A stretch of 64,000 nt of DNA from Vandiemenella viatica (taxonomy: Eukaryota; Arthropoda; Insecta; Orthoptera; Morabidae), in NCBI GenBank assembly GCA_031002005.1, contig JARYHS010008074.1, positions 284,023,930-284,087,929 of the forward strand, read 5' to 3'. Below the pieces are notes generated by a model. The model had not been told where the DNA came from. It made no database searches and was given only the letters and a program-made list of their open reading frames with translations. How positions within the stretch are numbered: the first letter of the stretch is position 1; every line of letters starts with the position of its first letter. This document shows positions 1-8,712 of this stretch, piece after piece. Both the position numbers and the translations under genes were made by a program.

Positions 1-131
1 GAAAAAAATTATAAAGTAAAACTACAAATTAGTTTATGCATTAAAAAAATCGTTGGTCTGAAATGTTATTGTGTTAATGATGAACTATTATCATTTATAT
101 AAAAAAAGACATTCTTTTAAAAGCTACTTGC

Positions 132-470
132 ATGTTACGACGAACAATTTTTGATACGGAAAAGACACCATTACCGGAAAATTTGAAAACTTCTGATTTA
201 TTTAAGGGTGAATGTACGACACCACAAATAATAAAAGACTTTTATTCGGTAGTACTGTGTGGTTGTCAGTATAGCAGTAAAACAAAAAATGAATGTAAAA
301 CGAAAAGTTCATCACTGGCTGAAGATTTAATATTTAATGTTTCACGTGGGAAAATTAAAACAATAAACATATTACACTAGCTAAGACGCTAAAATGTATA
401 ACGAAACCTCCAAAAGTTATTGAGATCATAAATAGGTATAGTAACTGCTGCAGCTACCATACAATTGAAG
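132..470 (+). pseudogene. Unrecognised protein fragment (arm 1 copy)
   Basis: An 82-codon frame opens at 132 and ends at 380. It is the broken form of the 128-residue frame at 44620-45006. Up to the phrase NVSRGKIKT the two agree; arm 1 then shifts frame and stops, while arm 2 continues through KHITLAKTLK and HCCSYHTIE. I cannot name the family. The phrase feels like a module seen in hypothetical proteins of other invertebrates, which is an impression only. The shared reading frame in two copies argues for former coding function. Confidence 0.4.
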
Positions 471-477
471 ATTGCAA

Positions 478-1067
478 TTTTATTTATATACACATAAACA
501 AAATAGCACTTTTATAACTACACGTTTTACTACGAACGTGCTCCAAAATCGTCTTAAAAAACTGCCTGCTTGCTATCAGTCACGTGGCCTGGCGAGAGCC
601 AATTGCACCGCAACATTTTTCAAATCAGCCGGCCGCCAATATACAATTCACTCGCACTATCGTATTACATTTCCGATCACCTGGCAGGTGTTAAGTCCCA
701 ACCAAATCGCCTGTCTTTTCAGAATTATTTATTTATTATCCTGTGAAAATCTCAGCGTGCCTCAAATACATTTTTAGAAATTTAAGAAATACAATTTTGA
801 AACGGCCTGGCAATATTTTAAGTCCGACTAAATAATCTGCCTCATTTTTTTTTAATATTAAATTTGAAGGTATTAAAATTTCAAAATGTCTCTAGGACAT
901 TTTTTATACATAAAAATTTGCAAAGTTAAAAATTCAAATGTGGACTATGCCCCAATACCCTTCAGCCAGGTCTTCGATTTTGTACTCAGATATTACAAAG
1001 GAAGTGTTATACAAATTTTAACGGTGCCTCAAATACCTACCCTAAATTTTTAACAGCTCTCGGACTA
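478..1067 (+). repeat. Dispersed ~600-bp repeat, copy 1
   Basis: The block is repeated at 44075-44660 (within arm 2) and again, outside the arms, at 48070-48690. The third copy shares both edges: similarity begins near the TTTTATTTATATA stretch and stops just after the CAGCTCTC...GACTA phrase, so this is an independent mobile or dispersed repeat. No terminal inverted repeats or coding domain were recognised. The frame at 472-777 is open only by chance as far as I can tell. Confidence 0.7.
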
Positions 1068-1267
1068 CTAGGCATGACCTACACTTAAGTAGGAGGGGCA
1101 AGGAAATACTTTCTGAGTTGTTAGCTAAGGCTGTAAGGGTGCCCACTTCCAGTGATGACGGGGTCGGGACTATACCTTTTTTAGATTAGGGGCTGCTAGT
1201 GAAGGGATAAAAAAAAATGTAATCAAAGGTATACTTAGTGTTGATCCATAGTTAGAAAAATCACTAA
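1068..1267 (+). mobile_element. LINE A fragment, 5' part, upstream of the Harbinger insertion
   Basis: Matches the 5' region of the LINE A copy at 25110-25260 (shared phrases TTGTTAGCTAAGGCTGTAAG and ATGACGGGGT). In that copy the sequence runs straight on into the stretch that here resumes at 5447, which shows that 1268-5446 is an insertion into this LINE. No complete domain lies in this part. Confidence 0.75.
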
Positions 1268-1287
1268 AGCCACGTTCTCCCTAGCGA

Positions 1288-1490
1288 TCTGTAACTGTAA
1301 CCGTTGCACGTTACTGTTACCAAATACTATAGTGATTACGTGGCTCGCGAGCTTGCCGCGAGCGGAACGTGTAGCATTCCCAGCAAGCCGACAAGAAACA
1401 CGTCCAAATTCTGTAACTGTAACCGTTGCACGTTACTGTTACAGTGAATCATAGTGTGTACGTGGCTCGCGAACGTAACGCGTTGCATTC
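1288..1490 (+). repeat. Subterminal direct repeat of the Harbinger element (left side)
   Basis: Two units of about 122 bp start at 1288 and 1410. Each opens with CTGTAACTGTAACCG, then GTTGCACGTTACTGTTAC, and continues to a CGTGGCTCGCGA...GCATTCCCAGC block. Subterminal repeats of this sort are usually transposase-binding sites; that role is inferred. The hAT element of arm 2 inserted into the corresponding site. Confidence 0.75.
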
Positions 1491-1589
1491 CCAGCGATCC
1501 GAAGATTGTCGGTTTTTGCTGCGAATCAAAGGGCGCTCGCTGTGCGTTCGTGGACGTCGAGAGCGAACCTACCAGTATCTTCAAGCGTC

Positions 1590-1742
1590 ATGAGTGAATG
1601 GACAGTAGATAAATGTCTTCAGTTGATAGACGCCTGCAATGACAGCAGTGTCTTATGCAATCCCAAGGACAAGTATTACCACTAAAGGTATTATGAATAT
1701 GGGGAAGTATGCAAGCAAAAAATTATTAATTTTTTGGCTTGA
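1590..1742 (+). pseudogene. MADF/Myb-like DNA-binding protein of Harbinger element, broken
   Basis: From the ATG at 1590 the frame reads MSEWTVDKCLQLIDACND and on to NPKDKYYH, then hits TAA at 1683-1685 and continues in frame to a second stop near 1742. The W...LI...NPKDK pattern is that of MADF/Myb-like domains, which in Harbinger elements belong to the accessory DNA-binding protein that helps the transposase enter the nucleus and bind the ends. Arm 2 has a codon change that keeps this frame open. A later piece of the same protein may lie at 2055-2197 (phrase ADVWKNLRAFGIGK). Confidence 0.6.
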
Positions 1743-2014
1743 GAGCGTATGAAAATGAAGAAATCAACAGGAAAAGGAAAAAATTATATATATCGATTTA
1801 TTTATTCATTACTTATTACATTTACATCTATCTATTTTATCATTTATATATGGTGACCTTGAATTAGTGATCGATAGTTAATGCTATATATGTACTCATG
1901 AAACAATTTTCCAAAAGAAACGTTGTAGGCACCAAACCCAAATTAAAACTTATGACCGAAAGAGATGACGATTATAGACTATATCAACGAAATCCCTCAG
2001 ATGATAACTACCAG

Positions 2015-2019
<5 letters not shown>

Positions 2020-2057
<38 letters not shown>
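2020..2057. repeat. (TA)n microsatellite
   Basis: Uninterrupted alternating TA tract. The arm 2 counterpart at 40433-40465 is shorter. The tract creates spurious Ile-Tyr repeat reading frames on both strands. Confidence 0.95.
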
Positions 2058-2062
<5 letters not shown>

Positions 2063-2402
2063 CGCAATCGTAGTAAGCATGGCATGAGAAACGCTAAACT
2101 CCGCTACGCTCACGCGGTCGTTACTGAAAGCAGAACTCCTGCGGACGTGTGGAAGAACCTTCGCGCCTTTGGAATCGGTAAAAGAAATTACAACTAAGAA
2201 ATTCATATGCCATTAGACAAGCTTAACACTCTCTTCTCAACTCGGACAATCGAAATTGATCTCGTATTAAAACACAACAAATACGTCACCAAAATTCACA
2301 AGTAAACCACTCCCAACAATTTAACTTCCACATATACAGCTTCCACATATAAAGCTATTGCACGCATAAACACTATTGCAAAAGGGTTGGATGACATTGA
2401 TA

Positions 2403-3830
2403 CACAGACGGAAAAAAAAATCCCAACACCAAGAAAGACTTGTGTTAGATAAACGAAATTTGGTAGGCGTGTTTATACATCTGAAAGATGACATCGATTC
2501 AAATTTCGCGCTTCGCGCATAAGTGTGGCGCTAGTAGCGCTACTCAGAGCTTGCAAATCAGGTTTGCTTTAAATACGCGCTGTAAAGTTTGTGAACGTTA
2601 TTTACCGCTGAGATTTGACATAGTGAGTTGATGTTAGCCAAGAATGCCTTTAAGAAGACGAAGAAGCCATTATCAACAGCTCACCGAGTTTGAACGAGGT
2701 CGTGTAATAGGGCTACGAGAAGGTGGATTTTCTTTTCGCGATATTGCAGAAAGACTTGGCCGGAATGTATCCACTGTGCATGATTGTTGGGTGCAGTGGT
2801 CAAGGGATGGTACTGCCTCAAGAAGACCGGGTTCCGGGAGGCCACGTGGCACTACTGAGAGGGAAGACCGCCGTATTCGGCGTACAGCTGTGGCGCATCG
2901 TACTGCGTCTGCGGCAGAAATTCGAGCTGCAGTTGGTACCACAGTGACACAACGAACTGTTAGAAATCGGTTACTTCAAGGACAGCTCCGAGCCAGGCGC
3001 CCTGTAGCGTGCATTCCACTGACTACAAGCCATCGCCGTTTGCGACTCCAGTGGTGTCAAGCCAGAGCTCATTGGAGGACGGAGTGGAGATCTGTTGTGT
3101 TTTCTGATGAAAGCAGGTTCTGCCTTGGTGCCAGTGATGGCCGAGTGTTGGTCAGAAGGAGGCCAGGGGAACGCCTGCAACCAAACTGTCTGCGGCCTAG
3201 ACACACTGGACCTACACCTGGAGTCATGGTCTGGGGAGCAATTTCCTATGACAGCAGGAGCACTCTTGTGGTTATACCAAACACACTGACTGCAAATTTG
3301 TACGTCAGTCTGGTAATTCAACCTGTAGTGCTGCCATTCATGAACAGCATTCAAGGGGGAGTTTTTCAACAGGATAACGCTCGCCCTCATACCGCTGTTG
3401 TCTCGCAACGTGCTCTACAGAGTGTCGACATGTTACCTTGGCCTGCGAGATCACCAGATCTGTCTCCAATTGAACACGTATGGGATATCATTGGACGACA
3501 ACTCCAGCATCATCCACAGCCAGCACTGACCGTCCCAGTATTGACAGCACAAGTACAACAAGCATGGAACTCCATACCACAAAGTGACATTCGAAACCTG
3601 TATGACACAATGCATTCACGTTTGCAGGCTTGCATTCAAAATTCTGGAGGTTACACCGGCTATTAATTTAACAGTATTTCACATTTGAAATGCATTTTCT
3701 TGAGCTTAAATTAACCTGTGATCTTGAAAATTTAATCAATTAAACATGTTAACTTGACAAATGCATTGTCCAAATTTCATTACTCTACAATAATTTTTTC
3801 TTGGTGTTGGGATTTTTTTTTCCGTCTGTG
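2403..3830 (+). mobile_element. Complete Tc1-like transposon (arm 1 only)
   Basis: The element is 1428 bp with 34-bp inverted repeats that match perfectly by eye. They start CACAGACGG, run through nine A residues and end in AACACCAAGAAA. It is flanked by TA on both sides (2401-2402, 3831-3832). At the matching place in arm 2 (near 40090) a single TA remains with the flanks joined exactly, so the empty site is preserved. Perfect repeats, an open transposase frame and an empty site on the partner arm point to a recent insertion, possibly still mobile. Confidence 0.97.
2644..3666 (+). CDS. Tc1/mariner superfamily transposase, intact frame
   Basis: A 340-residue DDE transposase that would cut and reinsert its own element. 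Residues about 5-70 form the helix-turn-helix region (ERGRVIGLREGGFSFRDIAE), followed by the basic GRPRGT linker and a second helix-turn-helix region to about 125. The catalytic core shows D in VVFSDESRF (about 155), D in FQQDNARPH (about 243) and E in SPDLSPIEHVW (about 276). I count 32 residues between the second D and the E, slightly fewer than the 34 of classical Tc1. Length is normal for the family. The ATG at 2644 is the first in frame, about 240 bp inside the left end. No stops or frameshifts were seen. Confidence 0.97.
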   Translation: MPLRRRRSHYQQLTEFERGRVIGLREGGFSFRDIAERLGRNVSTVHDCWVQWSRDGTASRRPGSGRPRGTTEREDRRIRRTAVAHRTASAAEIRAAVGTTVTQRTVRNRLLQGQLRARRPVACIPLTTSHRRLRLQWCQARAHWRTEWRSVVFSDESRFCLGASDGRVLVRRRPGERLQPNCLRPRHTGPTPGVMVWGAISYDSRSTLVVIPNTLTANLYVSLVIQPVVLPFMNSIQGGVFQQDNARPHTAVVSQRALQSVDMLPWPARSPDLSPIEHVWDIIGRQLQHHPQPALTVPVLTAQVQQAWNSIPQSDIRNLYDTMHSRLQACIQNSGGYTGY

Positions 3831-3884
3831 TATTTTAATATTAATAATTTATTACATTTAATTGCTCCAGTTATAACATATATT

Positions 3885-4394
3885 TTATAATTTTTCTATA
3901 TTTACCGGAACATATCCAAATGTTAGGAAGATGGAATTAATTATACCATTATCAAACAGAACCCTCTTCTTCCACGTATAACTTATTGTTATGATTCCAT
4001 TGTACTGATATATACTGTGTCCACATATTTCAGGGACAATTGAGCTTATGGCTTGTTTGGAAATCTGAAACAGGTATAGTAAACTTGTAAAAGAACCACC
4101 AATAGTCAGCGTCACAGCTAATCTGTCTTGAACCGACACTGCTTCCTGAAACGAAGTGTTCCTTCGTTCTATCTTGGACCCAATTAAGTTAATTAGTTAT
4201 TCAAAATCAGTTGGAGAGATTCTCGTGAAACCACTCATTTGTTGGTTTCTTAAAAGAATAATTAGATCAATTCTTTCCCGATACATTCCATGAATACGCC
4301 ATCTTCGTGGCCGTTTATAATCATCCAGTAAAGTATCTACAAGTAAGCATGCTGCTAAGAGAGAGACACTTCGTCCGACATCGCAGAGCTCCAA
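3885..4394 (-). pseudogene. Harbinger transposase N-terminal fragment (arm 1)
   Basis: Two minus-strand frames (4394-4197 and 4139-3885) encode parts of the N-terminal region of a PIF/Harbinger transposase: first RRWRIHGMYRERIDLIILLR, then SVQDRLAVTL and SFTSLLYLFQISKQAISSIV-PEIC. The RLAVTLRYLA...F.ISK..IS.IVPE pattern is typical of the family just before the catalytic domain. A TAA separates the two halves. This arm also lacks the 9 bp that encode RYLAV in arm 2. No catalytic DDE motifs follow. Confidence 0.75.
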
Positions 4395-4407
4395 ACGAAC
4401 AGTGCGG

Positions 4408-4510
4408 ATAGAGTCGGCTTGTCGTTACGATTACAGAGAGCGTACACACTAGAACCTCGATACCGTATCCGTTCGGTTACAGCTACAGCTCGCTAGTGAG
4501 TACGCTTAGT
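4408..4510 (-). repeat. Inner terminal-repeat-like copy of Harbinger element
   Basis: Contains CAGCTCGCTAGTGAGTACGC, nearly the same as the true right end at 5420-5446, together with the preceding 60-70 bp. The right side of the element therefore has two end-like copies about 940 bp apart, mirroring the paired repeats on the left side. Confidence 0.7.
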
Positions 4511-5340
4511 GAGGTTGTAATGTCCAGCCTCCGCCGCTGCCATTAATTTTTCGTCGCTTATCCATCTATTTACAAGATATTTCATCCAGCCGTTTTGTGA
4601 GACAGCGGAAGGTGGCGCATTCCTGTCTGGCGACAGGTTCCCGGTGCGTGTGTGTGTCTTTGTTTGACGCAGGTACAGAGGGCGCTCCAGAAGCCGGGAG
4701 GGGTGAGTGTACATGCGGTAGCGAGCGGAAATTCGAATTAAGGTCCCGCACTGTACGCACGTGTGGTGTATACTGGATTACCGGGTGGATCCCGGAAGAC
4801 CACGCACGTCTGGTGTGTGCGTGTGGACAACAACGTGGACGCCACGTTTTGTCACGGCATAGTTTTGTCGTGATTGTTTTTCTCCGTGTGGGGAACGTTC
4901 TAAGAAGCGTCTGTTTCGCAGGAAACAGGAAGTCAAGAGAAGACCGCTACAGCATGTAGTCTGCAGCCACCGTCTCGACGAAACTGATAAGTCACAATTT
5001 AATTTGAGTCTTTTTAGCCCAATTTTCTTGGCAGTGAAACAAATATTGAACTGATCGACGCTAAAATTTAAGAACTAAAAAGTACTGCATTTGCTGGCTG
5101 AGTCCATTTTTTTGACGTACGGTTAAAATAAACATGTATTTCCTTCAGTGATATATTTTATAATTTTTTTTTTTTTTAAATTATGCATTCGAGTACCTTT
5201 ATGTAATTAGAGTGTGTAAGCTCAATTTGCATCCTGTCCATGCGAACCAAAAATATTAAGAATACATTTTTAATAAATCTTCCATCTCATGCACAGAGAA
5301 TGTGAATGTTTAAGGTCAAAAGAACCTAGACATTTCAAGG
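4511..5340. other. Harbinger interior between transposase and right end
   Basis: No gene recognised. The first 450 bp are GC-richer than the surroundings and give an open frame at 4597-4959 (120 codons) and overlapping minus frames, all mirrored in arm 2 with frame-neutral and frame-changing differences. The stretch lies upstream of the minus-strand transposase remnant, so a promoter/leader role is likely. The rest is AT-rich. Confidence 0.4.
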
Positions 5341-5449
5341 TGGCTCAGTGTTCGTCACGAGCGAAGTTCGTTTCACGCGTACACACGAGAACGTAGTTAC
5401 TGTATCTGTTCAGTTACAGTTACAGCTCGCTAGTGAGTACCCGGCTTAA

Positions 5450-5664
5450 TGGCATAGAAATAGATGAAGCTTTTGAAATAACAACGGAAAAGGGGGGGGG
5501 GGCAAATCTGGAAAGGCAAATGTTGGTGCTGAAAATATCACAAAGCTAGTGATAATAGCGTTACTAGTAAATTGTAGAAGTATAAATAACAAAGTAATGG
5601 AGTTTGCAAACCTAATAGAGATACACGAATCTCAAGTAGTTATAGGGGTAGAGTGCTGGTTAAA
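5450..5664 (+). mobile_element. LINE A fragment: start of the endonuclease domain
   Basis: Continues the LINE A sequence interrupted at 1267. The translated phrase VNCRSINNKVMEFANLI is the start of an apurinic-type endonuclease of the CR1/Jockey group, clearer in arm 2 at 38375-38250. The same stretch recurs at 25290-25460. LINE similarity stops at about 5664, after GTGCTGGTTAAAAG, and resumes at about 6905. Confidence 0.75.
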
Positions 5665-6904
5665 AGTATCTAAAGTACCTCTTAGCTCACTAAAAGCATT
5701 CACTAGCTATTCCCATTAGTAACATATTCTATAGATCGATTTTGAAGTCACTTATACAGAAAATAGAAATTTCACGTAATTTTCAGCTTGAATGGATTTT
5801 CCTGCATTCATTTCCACAGTGAAAACTCGTAATAAGAATCATTTTTAAGTGTATCCATGATGTCTGGAAAAATTTAATTTAAGAAATAATTTGGTTTGTT
5901 TTTTAAACCACGTTCTTAAGAAAGCCAAAATTTAAGATTCGAAATAACTTTGAATTGAGTAAAGTTACAGCTGATCACATATTATCAACAAATATAGCAC
6001 TGTCTAGAATATTTTGAAAGTAAAATTAACTCATTTGGCAAAGTTTAATTAGTGGTTTGAATTAAGAGAAAAAAAAACAAAGTTTTTGACTAAAGGGAAG
6101 AGAATTGAGAAATTTATATCAGTAGATAGCCTAAATTAAGAGGATTACGAATAATTGTGGTTTTGGTAAAAAAAAGTTTAAGCATTATTAAGATAATTAA
6201 GATTATGAAGATAGATTGTCGTTAATTGTTGTTGCAGTGCGACAAATTGCGCTAAGATGATGACGTAAGAGACTTCTAGAATAATCTTATAGAAACCCTT
6301 TTAAATGCTGAATTAAATTTAATAAAATAGAACCTGATATCAGGAAGCCTATGTAGAAGTTGCAAGTTAAACCTTTTAGTACATTGGAAGATATTAATTT
6401 CTGGAAGAATTTGCTGACGTCATTGGAATTGAAACGTTGATAAAAGTCCCTGCAGCCATCTTGAAATCACTTTCTTTCAGTAGATCTAAAACAGTAAACT
6501 TCGCGACGGTTCGCGGAGCGAATTGCTCCACGCGGTCGTTGTTACGGCACATAGTAACATTTCGTAATCGAATTATCACTAATGTTAGAGGGACTTAGTG
6601 AGTTCTCGTGTGAATGCGCTTAGCCTGTCAATCTTTTATGAAGCTGTTGTCCGATGTCTTATTCGCAATTCTGGTACCGACAATGTAAGAGTGAACTTTA
6701 TCAATAATACAAGTATTTTGTGATCCAAAAAACTGTGTCAGGTGAACTTATTTAATTATACCTTTCGTGATTGGGGTTTATAATACAAACGCGTGGTGAC
6801 CGTTTTATTAAATATTAAGGTACCAGAAGGATACACAGGTCATGAACCTAATGTTCACAGTTTAGGCAAAGTATTGCAAACCCCCAGTATACACCTAGAG
6901 CCTA
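5665..6904. mobile_element. Unidentified ~1.24-kb insert in LINE A
   Basis: In the LINE A copy at 25440-25480 the flanking phrases are adjacent, so this block was inserted before the arms separated (arm 2 equivalent about 37030-38250). It is mostly AT-rich with no reading frame recognised. AAGCATTCAC...CTAGC near 5692 resembles the reverse complement of CTCGTGTGAATGCGCTTAG near 6607, so part of it may be a further inverted-repeat element. The precise ends and superfamily are unresolved. Confidence 0.5.
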
Positions 6905-6986
6905 ACTAGACAATGACGCTCTCCCCGATGGTTACTCTGGTATCCCGGCCCGACACCGTCACATGCCCGGAAGATGAGATGGAGGT

Positions 6987-7690
6987 TGTAACGTAACCAT
7001 GAACGTTACGGTTATATTTGGAGTGGATAGTGTAATCTGAGAGGTATGTAAGGTCTTTGGCGGTGGGCGAGCGCCGAGCGCGGTGAGTCGGGAGTCGGTG
7101 ATTGACAGGAGTAGCGTACGGAACAGCCGGCGGGAACGGAAGGGCTACGGCAGTGTGTTTATCCCGTGAATACATCGTACGGCCGCTTGGCGTGTGTTCC
7201 GTACTAAAGAACACTGTGGGATGTGTGCTAAAGTATATGTTGGACTATGAAGGTTCTTCCGAGAGACCTGATTCAATATAAACTGTGTTTAGTAAACTAC
7301 TGCAGAATCGGACTATGGCGATTGTTTGTTAATTAGTTTCGAGAATTGTGCTCACTGCTTCTATAGTTTTTGACTGTACTTGAAGCTGCTATTTTCGGTG
7401 ACGAAGAAACATTAGTATTATTGTCTGGTGGCATGCTTGTGGACTGTGTAGTCTCAGAGGAATAAATCTACGAAAACTAGTACGCATGTGTGTTTTTTCT
7501 TCTGTGACTTTAATTAACCAATTAGCATAGCCGAAAGACTGGCTACCGCACGGCAAAACGAACCTTTAATTAAAAGAGTAATTAGTGGTGGAAGAAAGCT
7601 TAAGAAAAATCGTGTTAGGAAGTGTAGCTGCTCAATTGCTTCAACGAACTTTTAACTATACAAACACGAATAGCGCGAGTAGCCGTTACA
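6987..7690 (+). mobile_element. Solo LTR nested in the gypsy LTR (arm 1 only)
   Basis: A 704-bp block starting TGTAACG and ending CGTTACA, flanked by the 4-bp duplication AGGT (6983-6986, 7691-7694). Arm 2 has one AGGT with the flanks joined exactly. An AATAAA signal lies at about 7462. TG/CA ends, a short duplication and absence of internal genes make it a solo LTR, probably of a gypsy-type element. The frame at 6906-7214 that crosses its left edge is accidental. Confidence 0.9.
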
Positions 7691-7884
7691 AGGTGGACAA
7701 CGGATAGACGGTGCTAGCAACAGGCCAACTAGCGCTACTGTATAGCAGGGTTTCCGCCGCGCCTAATCAGAAGCGACTGGCCTATTATAAATACAGCCGC
7801 GCGGTCCCACTTAAGACAGTGCTGTGTTCACTGCTATTCAGTATCGTTACCGTCTCTCAGTGCATCTCATCTCGCACTTCGATC

Positions 7885-8075
7885 ATCACGCGTCTCGGCT
7901 TACGTTCGGTTACTGCTTTGGACTTTGTACATTGCAAATTGGACTCTGACCAGCGCGCGTCTCTTTTTACGTTCGGTTACTCCTTTGGACTCAGTGCATG
8001 GCATGGATCAGTGCGCGTCTCGGCCTACGGTCGGTTTCTTCTTTGGACTCTGCGCAACTCATCTTGGACTTTGCT
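7885..8075 (+). repeat. Imperfect tandem repeat within the gypsy LTR
   Basis: Three imperfect units of about 60-70 bp, each containing CGCGTCTC, then ACGTTCGGTTACT or a variant, then TTTGGACT. The same arrangement is present in both LTRs of the arm 2 element, with copy-specific changes. It lies in the transcribed/regulatory part of the LTR. Confidence 0.7.
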
Positions 8076-8187
8076 TTAGTTCTCGCTTGATCGTCTCCGG
8101 ACGACAGCCCGTCCACCGTGTTGACATTTCGGCCGCCGTGCGGACACAGCAAATTGGCGACGAGGAAAAAGGTTATCAGCAGTCATC

Positions 8188-8712
8188 ATGGACGTCGTGA
8201 CTCGCCTACTGGAGCAACAACAGCAGCAGACAGCGGTGCTACAACAAACTCTCCAACTAATAGTCGAGAAACTGTTAGCACAAGAGGCTAAATCAGTCCA
8301 GGCTTCGGAAAGGTCGCACATCCGGCCTCCAGCTTTTCCATCATTTAATGACGCTAAGAAAGACTGGGATACATATTTGAATCATCTGAAACTGCATTTC
8401 AAGTTGTTGCAGATTACCGACGATGCCCTACAACGCTCGCTGTTTCTGTCGTGGGCGTCACTCAACGCGTTCTTCCTCCTTCAGAAATTGACCCCATTAT
8501 CGGATTCAGTCGCCCTCACATTCAAAGAAATGTGCACACTCTTAACAAATTACTACTCTCAAAGATACCACGTGGTGGCCGCCCGTCTGTAGTTCCATCA
8601 GTATCACAAACAACCAGTACAATCATACTGGTCGTGGGTGACGGATCTCCAAGGTCTCAGCCGCAAATGCGACTTCATTTGCACAACCGCAGAGTGCAGG
8701 GCTTCATATGCA
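8188..8712 (+). pseudogene. gypsy gag, 5' part, with premature stop (arm 1)
   Basis: Starts MDVVTRLLEQQQQQTAVLQQ as in arm 2 and matches it through RYHVVAARL. A TAG at 8590-8592 replaces the GAG of arm 2, and the sequence then enters the N gap. The encoded region is the capsid-like part of Gag (PPAFPSFNDAKKDWDTYL). The poly-Gln stretch at residues 10-14 lies in a predicted helical N-terminus. Confidence 0.85.

Larger units (their letters stand above)
1268..5446. mobile_element. PIF/Harbinger-type element (arm 1), with nested Tc1
   Basis: Both ends carry inverted repeats beginning AGCC and containing CTAGCGA and CTGTAACTGTAAC, flanked by the 3-bp duplication TAA (1265-1267 and 5447-5449). A TWA duplication is the signature of PIF/Harbinger. 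Inside are two convergent gene remnants of the kind Harbinger carries: a MADF/Myb-like protein from 1590 on plus, and a transposase N-terminus from 4394 down to about 3885 on minus. Without the Tc1 element it is about 2.75 kb. The catalytic DDE part of the transposase was not found, so it is probably an internally deleted, non-autonomous copy. Confidence 0.85.
1..8712 (+). repeat. Arm 1 of a large inverted duplication
   Basis: This segment is the reverse complement of 35928-45138. Base 1 pairs with 45138 and base 8712 with 35928. Sampled stretches differ only by scattered substitutions and small indels. Subtracting the Tc1 insertion (1430 bp with its TA) and the solo LTR (708 bp with its duplication) leaves 6574 bp. 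Arm 2 minus its hAT insertion (2644 bp with duplication) leaves 6567 bp, so the arms are colinear. The outer end lies beyond the window start; the inner end is cut by the N gap. It may be a true inverted segmental duplication, or two haplotypes placed in opposite orientation by the assembler. Confidence 0.95.
6936..8712 (+). mobile_element. Ty3/gypsy retrotransposon, 5' part (arm 1), cut by the gap
   Basis: Plus-strand counterpart of the element at 33982-36996. The 5' LTR (6936-8151) is interrupted by a solo LTR. A primer-binding-like stretch (AATTGGCGACGAGG) follows at 8151-8164 and gag starts at 8188. The LTR start is set by comparison with LINE A: LINE sequence runs up to GATGGTTAC (6935) and, in arm 2, resumes beyond the other LTR at TTTACAGAG, giving a probable 5-bp duplication GTTAC/TTTAC. 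Confidence 0.85.

Noticed and set aside
1898..2206. Frames with Ile-Tyr repeats on both strands
   Set aside because: The repeated part comes from the (TA)n microsatellite. Only the flanking RTPADVWKNLRAFGIGK piece may be coding.
4597..4959. 120-codon Cys-rich frame inside the Harbinger element
   Set aside because: Cys spacing matches no finger I know and the arm 2 copy differs in frame and start. Kept only as leader sequence.
6906..7214. 102-codon minus-strand frame
   Set aside because: It crosses the junctions of LINE A, the gypsy LTR and the solo LTR, so it cannot be an ancestral gene.
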